NCBI GenBank assembly: GCA_032622095.1
Contig: CP136066.1
Coordinates: 56,138,609-56,202,608 of the forward strand
DNA from: Siphonodentalium dalli
Taxonomy: Eukaryota; Mollusca; Scaphopoda; Gadilida; Siphonodentaliidae
Reading direction: 5' to 3'
Length of the DNA stretch: 64,000 nucleotides
The notes under the pieces are model-generated. The model saw only the letters and a program-made list of their open reading frames with translations. It was not told where the DNA came from and did no database searches. Made by a program: the position numbers and the translations under genes. This document shows positions 11,950 through 22,896 of this stretch, piece by piece (the first letter of the stretch is position 1; every line of letters starts with the position of its first letter).

Positions 11950-13045
11950 TTGTTCGTTCTTTCGTCCACCCGTCTGTCCGTCCGTAGACACTTCACATAT
12001 AATTCGATAACTCAAACATTTTCAAACCAATCAGAACCAAATTCCGTACATGGGATTCTCAGCCCAACATACATATCGAGTTCGAATTGGGGTTCAATTT
12101 GACTTTCTTTGACGGAGTTATGGCCCATTATTTTACTTAAAAATTTACAAATTCTATGATAACTAAAAAATATTATCTGATCAGAACCAAATTTGGTATG
12201 TCAGTTTCTCCACCTAAAATACAGTTCTAGTTCGATTATGGGTTCGATCAGATTATTTTTGTTCCCCGAAATGTTTTTTCAGGGGGACTATTAAAATAGC
12301 CGGTCTCCATCCATCCGTACGTGCGTCCGGAAATGGTTTCCGGATGATAACTTTACTTTCGGTCATTATAGATCAAAAGCAAATTTCATAAGCGAGTTCA
12401 TCAGACCAAAATACAGGTCAAGTTCGAATATGGGTTTGCTCCGCCCATTTTTGCGAAAGTTGTGGCCCTTTTTCGACTTAGAATCTCCTAATTTTCTGGT
12501 TTCCCGATGATAACTTCAATAGTTCGATTATATCTGAACCAAATTTGGTATGTGAGTTTGTCAGACCAAAATACAGGTCAAGTTCGAATATGGGTTTGCT
12601 CAACCCATTTTTTGCGAGAGTTATGGCCCTTTTTCGACATAGAATCGTGTTAATTTCTGGTTTACGGATGATAACTTTAGTTTGTGTGATCATATCTGAA
12701 TCAAATTTATAGTTTATCCACCTTTTCACGGGACACTGGTTGGATTGTTCTGAAATTTAGTCTCGGATTTAGGGTCCTTGTTATTTATTTCAGAAAAGAT
12801 GAAGCCACTTTTTTCGGGGGACACTGTGGCCTGACGGCTTTTTATTAATGGCGTTATGACCCTTTGACATAGAATCCATGCATGCTTCGCTAAATCTACC
12901 AGTTTTCATCTGATAGGAACCAAATTTGGCATGTGAGTTTGTCAACTCAATATACATATCGAGTTTGAATATGGGTCACATCCTGTTTTTATACCAGAGT
13001 TATGGCCCCTTTTAAACTAAGCATTGAAAAGATTGGACAATTGCT
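11950..13045. repeat. GTCC microsatellite plus diverged tandem core, unit about 170-180 bp
   Basis: Starts with tctgtccgtccgt, then five or six diverged units. Each has gataact, gaaccaaattt(g)gtatg, ccaaaatacaggtcaagttc and gttatggcccttttt; the last block falls near 12118, 12459, 12640, 12850 and 13010. Sequence and layout resemble the repeat at 1110-1560. Confidence 0.65.
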
Positions 13046-13329
13046 TACAATATATAACCATAGCAGTAATGGTAATTTGGCTAAATTTGGTGGAAATGTT
13101 ATGCAAATAACTCCAATACCGAAGCAGATGATATACATGTACTACTATCCGATTGAATAGCCAATCGTTCAATCAATTATCCAAAACATGGATTCGATCA
13201 TGGTACGTTGAGATGCATATCAATAGTGTGTTTGATTCCTTCATTTCATAATAATGGTTTATTAGCAAAGTCAACATTTAAGTTGCAACATGCTATATAT
13301 ATACAACTTATATACATATATGCAAACAG

Positions 13330-13760
13330 AGATTGCTGTTGGTGTTAAAGATGCATAATCCGAATTAATGCTCACAAATTAATATATCTTTGGCTGGGGG
13401 GGGGGGGGGGGGGGTGTAACAAATATTTGATTCGAATCAAGGAACCCATAAATTAAGGCTCAGAGTAATCAGATACAGATTAAAAACAACATTCTCGAGA
13501 TATGTCATTTCGACGGCTTGGCGAAAATTCATCAAGACGGCGTTCTCGGACCAAATTGCAGATGAAGATCATAGCAGAACAAATGTTGATAAATAAACAC
13601 ATTACATAACATGTTTTGGCCAATGTTATACTATACTGTGGTATTATTGTTTGGGCAATTCGTCGATTCTGATAACTGAAGCCGCATTTCAAATAATGTT
13701 GTTTTTAAATTGTTGTTGGAATCTGATGATATGGGGACCATCGAGTCAGATTAAGTACCT
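13330..13760. mobile_element. Degenerate relative of the 10.5 kb TTAA MITE
   Basis: The right end (agtacct then TTAA at 13761-13764) and subterminal blocks (ggctgggg, tttgattcgaatcaaggaac) match the element at 10517-10960. The left terminus is no longer recognisable. It includes a pure G run at about 13396-13414. Confidence 0.55.
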
Positions 13761-13764
13761 TTAA

Positions 13765-14764
13765 TTTATGAAATGTCAACATTTTATCCAACAGTTGTGT
13801 TGCGATTGGTGTGGGGTGAAGTTTTTATATATTTGCTGTTATCTCCCCACGAATTTAGTGTCGAACAGGCCATTACAGTGATAAATAAAATCTATTTAAT
13901 ATGACTATATATAGGTAACTTTTATAGTGACAAATTCGCATATGCCTCTGAACCACTATTTTAAAGCCTCTACCATTATATAATATATGCAATGGATGCA
14001 ATAATTCAGTGATGTTGCGATAGTGGGGGGGGGGGGGGTTACAATCCCAACGCAGCCACTGCTAGGCAATTGACCATATAGGGTCAAATACTAAAATACT
14101 AAATAAATTTACCATAAGACTCACAAGTCCCGTATTTTAAATTGATGAATGGAAATTAGGTTGGAATTGTGCTGAAAGACACAATTTCAACTCTATTCGG
14201 GTGCGTGTTCACGATGTTATTTTAATTTTCCATATATATTCCCCGAGTGTCCCGTATGCCTATATAGCCTATATTCACAATACTTTTTCGTTCATTCAAG
14301 TCCATTCGTGACAGTGCCAAATTATACGAGGTTGAAGATGCGCTGAAAGACAATTTACTTGAACAGATACTATCTCCAACCATTTAATACCGGATGGTAT
14401 GATTGTTTATGCTATCCATATGCAATTAGAACTCCAGCTTCAAAATGTTTTATCGGCAATTTATCTCATCTCAATGCTGAATTTATAAATAGATTCAAAA
14501 ATGTTGTTGAAACGTTTATTAAACTTTTCGAAACGAATATCATTATACAAGCAAAGCTTTTTAAATTGAGTAATTTGACTTATTGTTCCTATAACTGTTC
14601 ATCAATTAACGTGTTGATTAAATCAGATACAGATTTCCAAATTTTTCGTTGTTACTCGTTACACAACCGATGAATACAAACCGCCAACAAATTATAACTC
14701 AACGTGCGAGTAGACACATCTATCAACAAGACTAGACAGTGTAATTCATATTTCGGACTATCGC
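13765..14764. other. Intron 3, unremarkable stretch
   Basis: AT-rich, with a second pure G run at about 14025-14038. No exon or family recognised. Confidence 0.4.
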
Positions 14765-15757
14765 AGTATTTAGCTAGCCTTCGGAATATTGGAAATTCGC
14801 AGTATTGAACCCTTCGAATAATATCGGATATACGTGGTTTCGAAATATAGGAACTTCCGATTATTGGGTTTAAGGAATAAAGCTACTTTTAATCCTAGCC
14901 CGACAGACAAACAAAAAAAAGAAATGAGTTGTATGATTAGTATTATTATATTGTATTCTTTTGTAGTGTACTACGCCTTTATTGATGTTTATGCAAATAA
15001 ATCCTGTCCTATCGTATCGTACTGTGTGCATATAAAACTATTTATTTTATGAAATTCCGGTATGAATTATGATATCATGGAACCGATTCGGGCTCTAACA
15101 AACGAGAACTTAATTCGAGATTCCAAACTGCAATATATAGGACTTGTGTTGTTGTTGTTGTAATGTTGTTGTTTGTGATGATGGTCGATGATCATTATTA
15201 CTGGAATAATTCCAGTGGAATCACGTTCAGAAAGGGCGCATTACTTGTCGTAGCCTACATTCATTTGAGCAATGCATATTCATATGGCGCAAATCGCTTT
15301 TAAAAGTGACAATTATGGTCTTCCATATATACCGGTATCTGCACTCACCGCAGTTGACCTTTGCACTTTGGTGCTGATAACGAATAAATTGATAAAATGG
15401 ATTCCGACTCCACGTGTTTTTCCACGTGTTTTATGGGTTTGGTGAATTCGGCTGTATGGGTATTGCAGGTGGAAAACGTTAAATGTTTTCAAATGGAATT
15501 GTAGTCGGGACACGTGGTCATCTGTCACTAAGTTATTTTTTGGGGTGAAATGTGGTTTCGCGTTGTTTGCGTACGAATGCCAAAGGCTATTTTCCAAGAC
15601 ATTTTTCTGCCACTTAGAATACATTTATGCGGAAAGTGCCACTGGGTTCCGATACCCCAAACCTGGACCTACAGTTATCGTCAAAAACGAGCCTCCGAAC
15701 CTAGCCCATCCTCATCGACAATGCATATTCCCAAATTTAGGGGAATCCTACCTTAAG
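14765..15757 (-). repeat. Dispersed repeat copy B, about 1 kb (inverse of copy A)
   Basis: Reverse complement of 8695-9690, for example tttaggggaatcctacc at 15751 against ggtaggattcccctaaa at 8695. Copies A and B are 5.1 kb apart in opposite orientation, so a transcript through intron 3 could fold into a kilobase-scale duplex. Confidence 0.75.
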
Positions 15758-15790
15758 GAGGTTCGTGTGTACTCCTTTGTCAGATAACAA

Positions 15791-15943
15791 AACAGTTATC
15801 ACCCTTGTTTCGTGAGACACGGGGATTTGTCGCCGCTCTCTACCTGGAATGTCACACTCGGGCCTGGCGGCCCTCGGGTGACATTCCAGGTCTTGAGCGG
15901 GCGACAAATCCCCGTGTCTCACTCAATCGCGGGCGATAACTGT
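15791..15943. mobile_element. Strong foldback MITE with GC-rich stem, about 150 bp
   Basis: Nearly perfect 54-bp arms: gtgagacacggggatttgtc at 15812 pairs with gacaaatccccgtgtctcac ending at 15922. They continue through acctggaatgtcac / gtgacattccaggt to a ggcctggcggcc centre. Weaker complementarity (acagttatc / gataactgt) extends the ends. Much more GC-rich than its surroundings. Confidence 0.75.
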
Positions 15944-16279
15944 ATATTGTCAACTCCCAACTGGGTAGTGCATCAAGTTCATTGTTCTGAATGACTGCAG
16001 CTCTATAGAATAACAATCTTAATCTGATTTGCATGATATTTATATTAGTTGCGATCCTTCTCAGTTTTGGAAGTAGAAACTGCAACCCACTATTTCTAGT
16101 TAATATACAACGTGTTGCGCAATAATGAAGCCATCAATAATTTCCAACTTATTTCCCATCATGGAATTGCGTCTCTATACCTAGAATAAAACGTGTAGTT
16201 ACTTTACACCGCTGAGGCTATAGCAACTATCTCCATATGCGAGTTATTATGTAAATAATAAGTTTTCAATATATTCTAG

Positions 16280-16340
16280 ATGAAACAGTTATCTTCTTCA
16301 GTGCAGTTTTCTATAGCAACTTGGAAATCATCATCCCAAA
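16280..16340 (+). CDS. Adhesion GPCR exon 4 (GAIN subdomain B core strand)
   Basis: Two bases (AT) plus 19 codons plus two bases: ETVIFFSAVFYSNLEIIIPK. It matches the GAIN-B hydrophobic strand and following helix, 'V.VV.VLYKNL..(L/I)LP'. The acceptor is caatatattctag; the donor CCAAA|gtaagt is near-consensus. The trailing AA is completed by T of the exon at 22770 (AAT, Asn). It is small and isolated by introns of 9.5 and 6.4 kb, so gene predictors could easily miss it. Confidence 0.85.
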
Positions 16341-16883
16341 GTAAGTCGCTTATATTCGACAGCATTAGGTAGAATCATATTACAAGTGTATCCATGCATC
16401 TGTCTTCACTTTTCGCTTCTCATTGCTATACGTTGTGTTTAACCATTTCAGTGCCAAGTCCGATTTTTGAGCTCTTTCCATCAATGTATCACATTATTAT
16501 AATCAATAAATTTGAAAAATGATCAAGGAAATATGGGCTGATACAAAAATCGGACTTGGCACTGGAAGGGTTAAATGGATATTAGTGCCATTGTGTGTAT
16601 ATTATTCTATAACGAAACAGTCGATGTGTTGTGTAGTATGTCATGCATGATTTGTCTATCATTCATATAGATAACTGCACTTTTGGGATAGCATCCTGCC
16701 TTCAACGATTAACTGTGTATGGAGATTCCGATAATTCGCTCTACATGTTGATTATATACTGGTTATTTGTTGTCTTGTGGCCGTGCGATACTGGTTATTT
16801 ATCAGACTTAAATCACAATAAAGGTAGCTATGGTAACAATGGAGGTGACATTCATGGATTGAACTTATCTGACTGAACGGTGT

Positions 16884-17055
16884 AGAATAAATACAGAACA
16901 CAACTTGCATCATAATCTCGAATCTTTTATCGAACTCGTTGCGGACGGCGCAAAGTTATATTTCGCTCGAGCTACGCTCTCGCAAAATACATCCGCAACT
17001 CATTCGATAAAATATTCTCGATTAAGGTGCGCGTTGTGTTCTGTCTATATATTTC
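16884..17055. mobile_element. Foldback MITE, about 170 bp
   Basis: cagaacacaac ... tttatcgaactcgttgcgga on the left pairs with tccgcaactcattcgataaa ... gttgtgttctg on the right. The centre is TTTCGCTCGAGCTACGCTC. Intron 4. Confidence 0.6.
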
Positions 17056-17261
17056 ATCTTAAATATACGGATTGCCTTCGCGGTGGGTATTGCTGTTACA
17101 AAAAGTCACATCCGTTAAAACCACCATAAACAGAAATAATATTAAAATATGGACATATCTTGTTATTGTACCAATCATATCTATCATGTTATTGTCAAGA
17201 TCTTATGGCTTGTTAGTAAACAAATGCCATATTATGATAGTGTCAGGGACGTGGCGACATA

Positions 17262-17550
17262 TGGGGGATTTGGGATGTCTCACCCCAACTTTGGTCGAAA
17301 TGTTCAATAGTTGGAAATTTCATACCGGACAAATCAGTCGTTGGAAATTTCACCCTAACAATAGGTTGAAATTGTTATCGTAATTTGATATTCCAACGAA
17401 TTAGCAGTGGGGAATTTGTTGTATACCAACAGTGATATATTTTCCTGTTTTGGTCAAAATATTGGACCGAAATTACCATAAGTTGGAAACGTTCCAACCT
17501 TAGGTGTATGTCAGGTCGGAAATGTCCAACACTCGGAGATCTGGTGCCAG
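17262..17550. repeat. Dispersed repeat related to 3406-3560
   Basis: Repeats the blocks gttggaaatttca(t/c) and aataggttgaaattgtt in the same order and orientation as near 3.4 kb. Further ggaaattt-type blocks continue to about 17530 and reappear at 18195. Family unknown. Confidence 0.45.
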
Positions 17551-18110
17551 TCTAGATGATAGGATTTTGCAGTGTTCATGTTCAGAATTTCAAATTTTCT
17601 CCCACTGGTTATGAGGGGTCCTGATCCCTCCTTGGTGGCCAGTCAAAAACTTCTAATTAATTAAACAAAATTGAGGCCTGAAAATTTGCCTGGAGTTACA
17701 TATTTAGATGCTAGGATTTTGCAGTGTTCGGGTTCAGATTTCAAAATTTTCTCCCACTGGTTATGAGGGGTCCTCATCCCTTCTTGGTGGCCAGTCAAAA
17801 AACTGCTAATTAACTAAACAAAATCGAGGCATGAATGTGCCTGGAGTACATATTTAGATGCTAAGATTTTGTAATTTTCAGATTCAGATTTCAAAAGTTT
17901 CTCCCACTGGGCTGCTGAGGGGTTCCTGGTTACTCCCCGGTGGCCACTTAAAATCTACTGAACAGCTTTAAAAATCGACGCCCGAATTTTCCTGCAGTTA
18001 GACATCTAGATGCTAGGATGATTTTGCCGTTTTCAGGTTCAGATTTCAAAATATTCTCCCACTGGGTCCTCTTCCATCCTCGGTAATCAGTCAATCAAGG
18101 CTGTGTAGTG
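17551..18110. repeat. Tandem repeat, four units of about 150 bp
   Basis: The block ctaggattttgcagtgttc recurs at about 17560, 17712, 17862 and 18013. In each unit it is followed by ttctcccactgg, a gagg-tcct segment and (g)gtggcca(gtca). Units have diverged by roughly 15-25 percent by eye. Confidence 0.75.
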
Positions 18111-19619
18111 CCAATTCGGGAAATTGCAAGTCAAGGGGAGTTGCAGTTGGATTTACACAAACTTTGGAGTTTAGCCTGGTAGATGGGGAGGTGCAGTTGG
18201 AAATTCCAAAGGTGACACCCCAACGAAGACCCTCTAGCCGCGTCCCTGGATAAAGTACAGTTAATAGAGAGTGTGCGATACGCAAAACACTCTACATATG
18301 GGGAGACCCCACTACTTTGGTTAAACTTAGCACCATATTGTTTACAACATACCGATACAGCGCTCGCTAATTCTCGCCACACAATATTTCGGTGTTGAAT
18401 GGGTCCCCGTGAAGAACTTTCCCCAAAAATAGCCAGGGTATTGAGTGTTTGGCTTATCGCACAGCATTTATACTCTTTGCTTGTTGTATATAATAAAAAC
18501 ATGCTCGGTTCACACAGCGTGTGTTCTGTGGGTAATATCGCATTCAAACTATCATTATACTATACTATTAGTATATTTTTCAGGAAATTCATAATTTTGT
18601 AACGTGTATTTCTAAAGTATAACCTATAACCGAGTCCATCCCTGCCTTTAAGTTGACACTCAAAAACCACCAGCAATCCGGATTTTGTTTGTTCAGATGC
18701 ATGATTACAGCATAATTTATTTCACAAACTGTTGATCAGTGCACTGTGTAGGAAATATTACATCGGAATTCATTCTATCGCCGGTTTGTGATGGTTCTTG
18801 ATTGATTCGTTAGGGTTCCTTGTCATTAAAAACAATCATTTTCGGGACAAAATCACGCATAAGTATAGATAACTTAAATACATTAAACATTCCCGAACGA
18901 ACGGAGGCCGCATAAGTGCCGTTTTACCGAAATCTGAACTCTAGATCACAATTAACTCGGATATATAGCGTGCTAACGTATAATTATCAACATGCAATCA
19001 CTGAAAATCAAACCATGTAAACGTAATTCCTTTGTTTGTTGTTACATATCGACAGTGAAACGCATTCTGATGACGCACACTGCATGAGTCAAAAGTTTAA
19101 ACCTGTGTTTTGGAGTATTAGCATCGTAACTTATGAGTGTTCCGGTTCTATTTCAAGGTAATAACAGCTGTTACGATTCTTTACAGGGTATTTATTCGAA
19201 CGATTTCTACGCTTTGGGCCGAGTATATATTTGCGTATCAAACGTTTTAAACCAGATAATGACAGTAGCGTTTTTTATCTACATAACCCAACAGGTAACT
19301 GGAGACTAATACTACTGCCCACATAAATAATATGTATAAGGTGGGTCGCCCACCACCCCATCCCGCCACCCATAGTATTTTATGCGACGCAGTCGCCCTT
19401 AGATTTGTCCACAGAGGAAGCAGACTGAACCCACCTCCCATAGTATCTTATGCATAGTTTGGCCTGATACAGATCTAAAGGCGGCCCATTTGTGCGCTTT
19501 GCGTTCATTTTAATCATTTAAACAGTTAGATTTAAAACAAAACAAAAATTGTAATTGTTGTTTTTAAATTATTGTTCCTTGCTCAAATTAAGAAACTTTT
19601 TTTTTTATATTTTTTAATT

Positions 19620-19775
19620 AAATTTTGATAAATCAAAATGTTTGAAAAACTAACGCCGTTAAAACCTTCACCGGGGTACCCCGAGTCACCACACCAGATT
19701 TGGTTGCAATCGTTCAAGAGGTCTGGGGAAAAACCGGACAGACAGACAGACGGACAGACGGACAGACAAATCCTA
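19620..19775. repeat. Dispersed repeat ending in a GACA/GACG microsatellite
   Basis: aacgccgttaaaacc, ggggtaccccgagtcacc and tggttgcaatcgttcaag precede (GACA/GACG)n at about 19735-19766. A comparable run with similar lead-in style is at 59141-59162. It suggests a microsatellite-tailed repeat family. Confidence 0.45.
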
Positions 19776-20254
19776 CTTTTGTTATATATAGCTATCTAGT
19801 TTAACAGAAAATTAAGTGACATTACCTTCGCTTCAAGTGACAGTGAACATAATGATAGTCATATGGGGCATAGGGTCATATATAATCATGCTTGCCCATA
19901 TAATTGACTCAATTTAATAGACATCTACTGATATTCTGTTCATTTTAAACGGATATGGCTCATTCGAGCTTCCAAATTGTGTCTAAGTAATTTGAAAGTA
20001 TGTATAATATTGGTTGCAAAATACACGCACTGAAACAGACGCTCTCTATTTCTGCTATTATCAAGAATATACTAACATGGAACGCTCTTTTCTGTTCCAT
20101 GCCGTGCAAATGGCTGTTTTGTTTGGAACCCGAACATCGGGTTCAAAGTTGCATTTTCCATGACTCCAATGCGTCTTTCTGTAACGTAATTATACTGCTC
20201 GTAGAAAAGTAGTTCAAGTGTTTATCGACCAACTTCTATATCGGGAGCGCTTAA

Positions 20255-21469
20255 GGACTTTGCTAACCCAAATTTCCCCAAATGTTATGGAATCAAAATA
20301 AAGGTTTATGATCACTTTTATTAGTAATCACAGTAACCAAACCCATGAATGCAACATTTTAAGAGTATAATTCAACAAACACAAAGTCCATGTCTAAGAA
20401 AATATATGGCAATGTGTACTGAACACTGAAGAATGATGAACAATGTGTACTGAACACTGTGAAGAATGATGAACAATGTGTACTGAACACTGTGAAGAAT
20501 GATGAACAATGTGTACTGAACACTGTGAAGAATGATGAACAATGTGTACTGAACACTGTGAATAATGATGAACAATGTGTACTGAACACTGTGAAGAATG
20601 ATGAACAATGTGTACTGAACACTGTGAATAATGATGAACAATGTGTACTGAACACTGTGAATAATGATGAACAATGTGTACTGAACACTGTGAAGAATGA
20701 TGAACAATGTGTACTGAACACTGTGAACAATGATGAACAATGTGTACTGAACACTGTGGAGAATGATGAACAATGTGTACTGAACACTGTGAACAATGAT
20801 GAACAATAAATTAATATTAATATTTATCAAGCATTCTTTGGTAAAATTACTAAGAACCAATTGTTTACAAATTATTGAGTAACTTGCCTGTTGTGAGGTG
20901 ACAGTTAAGTGCTAATATCTGTGGACAGTGTTGTGTTGTGAATCTCTTGACAAAAGAACTGTGTAATCCCCAATCTAGGGGTACCCCATAGCCCATAAAC
21001 TAGGTCACCAATGAGGATATAATATTCCCATGGGTCAGCACCTGCTGGTCATAATCCCAGCTGGCTTGAGTGAACATTAACTTAACCCATCAAATTCAGT
21101 TCCCAAATAGCTTTACTGAGCAATGAAATCTACCATGTGTAAACAACTGCTTCCAAGCCAAAAATCTGAATAACACTAAAGAAATGTGAGTATATCTTTA
21201 TTGTTCTTCATTCTTCAGGGTGTTCAGTACACATACCAAATTCTTTTTCTTAGATATGGTCTTTGAATTTGTTGAATTTGGGTTCGAAAAAATAGATTTA
21301 AAAAACTTCTATAAATTTCACATTTTGAATTTCTAACATAATCTACCATGAATTATACTCTTAAAGTGTTGCATCCATGGGTTTGGTTACTGTGATTACT
21401 AATAAAAGTGAACTTAAACCTTTATTTTGGACTCCATTAAATTTGGGAAAAATTGGGTTAGCAAAGTCC
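20255..21469. mobile_element. TTAA-flanked element with internal 33-bp minisatellite, 1215 bp
   Basis: Ends GGACTTTGCTAACCCAA and TTGGGTTAGCAAAGTCC are perfect inverses, flanked by TTAA at 20251-20254 and 21470-21473. The inverted arms continue for about 190 bp (ggtttggttactgtgattac and complement). The 33-bp minisatellite starts exactly at the inner end of the left arm, and a single related piece (ttcttcagggtgttcagtac) sits at the inner end of the right arm. No transposase. Confidence 0.85.
20411..20807. repeat. 33-bp minisatellite, 12 copies
   Basis: Unit: aatgtgtactgaacactgtg followed by aagaatgatgaac. Copies vary at one position (aagaat / aataat / aacaat / gagaat); the first copy lacks two bases. 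The period is a multiple of three, so several frames stay open on both strands, giving repeats such as NDEQCVLNTVK that are not evidence of a gene. Confidence 0.95.
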
Positions 21470-22769
21470 TTAACAAGCAAATAGTATTACGTGTGTTTTG
21501 GAGCGCAAACCGCCAAGTGACTTTAATTGATACATGCAGGTCCGTGGTTGAATAATCCAGGTGGGATATTTGCTTGATGTGTTCGATTTGTTATATGCTT
21601 AGCTGCCTATGTATATATGATGCATATATAACCCAATTGCACAAGTAAGCCCAAAATAGAGTTAAAAAGAACCTAATTACAAACTATATGCCGGTACATT
21701 AAAGCAACCGAGAATTGGACAGCGGCCATTTCGAATAAGTAATGGTAGTCACATTCATTGTTTAAGTTGAGTACAAGCTGAAAATGGCAGATGTTTTGAA
21801 AAAAGGTGGCGGCCATTATGATTGGTGTGTTAGAAAAAAATCAGTATTCACAGTTCACACTGACTTTTCATGCCAAATTGCATGACACATTCTTATTTTT
21901 TGGAAGGCAGTGTAACTTACCGAAATTTATCGTAAGTGGTGAAAATCAACTAAATGCATATTTCGTTGCGTTTACTTGGTTATTTTCACTAATTTTTCCA
22001 AATAATAGTGATTGTATTTCCCGTACACTGTAGAACCGACTAAAATGAGAGAGAACCGACTCGATCGAGAGAGAACCGATCGAGATATCAAATTCGCGGT
22101 TTTCGTCGTTATTACTTGCACAATGGGATTTTCATGATTTTACGTCATTTTGGGACCGTATATTGTGAGGGCAATGGATAAGTTTAATAGAATAATCACC
22201 TAGAACGCTCAAACATTGCAGGTCAACTATAACAAAATCGCGAACATTTATAATTTGGATCATAAGGAACCGTAACAATTCAGTCAAGAACCATCACAAA
22301 CCGGCGATAGAATGACTTCCGATGTAACAGTTCCTAAACAGTGGAGCAGTGGAGCTGTCAAATCATAATGTATTGCAATTTTGAAATGTGCAATGATTTT
22401 GAACATTCATCCTTGACTAGAACACTATTCTTCATAGCTACTCAATTAGAGACGACATATTGTATGCTCTCGGATGTATTATAGCATATAAATGGGTAAT
22501 GTAAACTATTTCTGAAGACGCCCTGTATCATAGCAACCTTACTCCCACAGATAGAGCTTTCCATACATAGTGACCAGGGGGTGTGCTTACGGTTGCTATG
22601 AGACAAGGTATCTGAATAAATAGGTTAATTGGTTTGTCAGTGCTTGCCATTATGTTACGTGTATAACTAGCTGAACCGGCTCAGTCGGTGATTGGTCGAA
22701 AATGTCTGCTGATTATTATTTGATTGACAGCTGTGGAAAGGTCTATTGATATTTATGTGTGATTTGCAG

Positions 22770-22896
22770 TGCTAGTGTTCCCTCCGGCATGGATGACGAT
22801 GTCAGCGTAAACTCTAAAGTATTAGCCCTTTCAGTGACACCAAATATTACGAGGAAACTTGATCCACCATTCTCCATTCGTTTTCCACATTTGCAG
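22770..22896 (+). CDS. Adhesion GPCR exon 5 (GAIN subdomain B beta strands)
   Basis: One base completes Asn, then ASVPSGMDDDVSVNSKVLAL, SVTPNITRKLDPPFSIRF and PHLQ. 'VNS.V(I/L).(L/V)SV.P' followed by 'L..P..I.F.HL' is the GAIN-B signature immediately before the GPS. NIT is a potential N-glycosylation site in what would be the extracellular fragment. The acceptor is tatgtgtgatttgcag; the donor TTGCAG|gtgaag ends in phase 0, matching the exon at 29068. Confidence 0.92.

Larger units (their letters stand above)
18745..22345. mobile_element. Inverted pair (about 100 bp) bounding 3.6 kb, possible larger transposon
   Basis: About 18748-18845 (attctatcgccggtttgtga, tggttcttga, gggttcctt) is the inverse of about 22245-22340 (aaggaacc, tcaagaacca, tcacaaaccggcgatagaat). 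It encloses the TTAA element at 20255-21469. No transposase frame is visible between, so this is either a non-autonomous element or two separate solo copies facing each other. Confidence 0.5.

Noticed and set aside
20359-20860. Open frames over the 33-bp minisatellite on both strands
   Set aside because: Period-of-three artefact inside a transposon.
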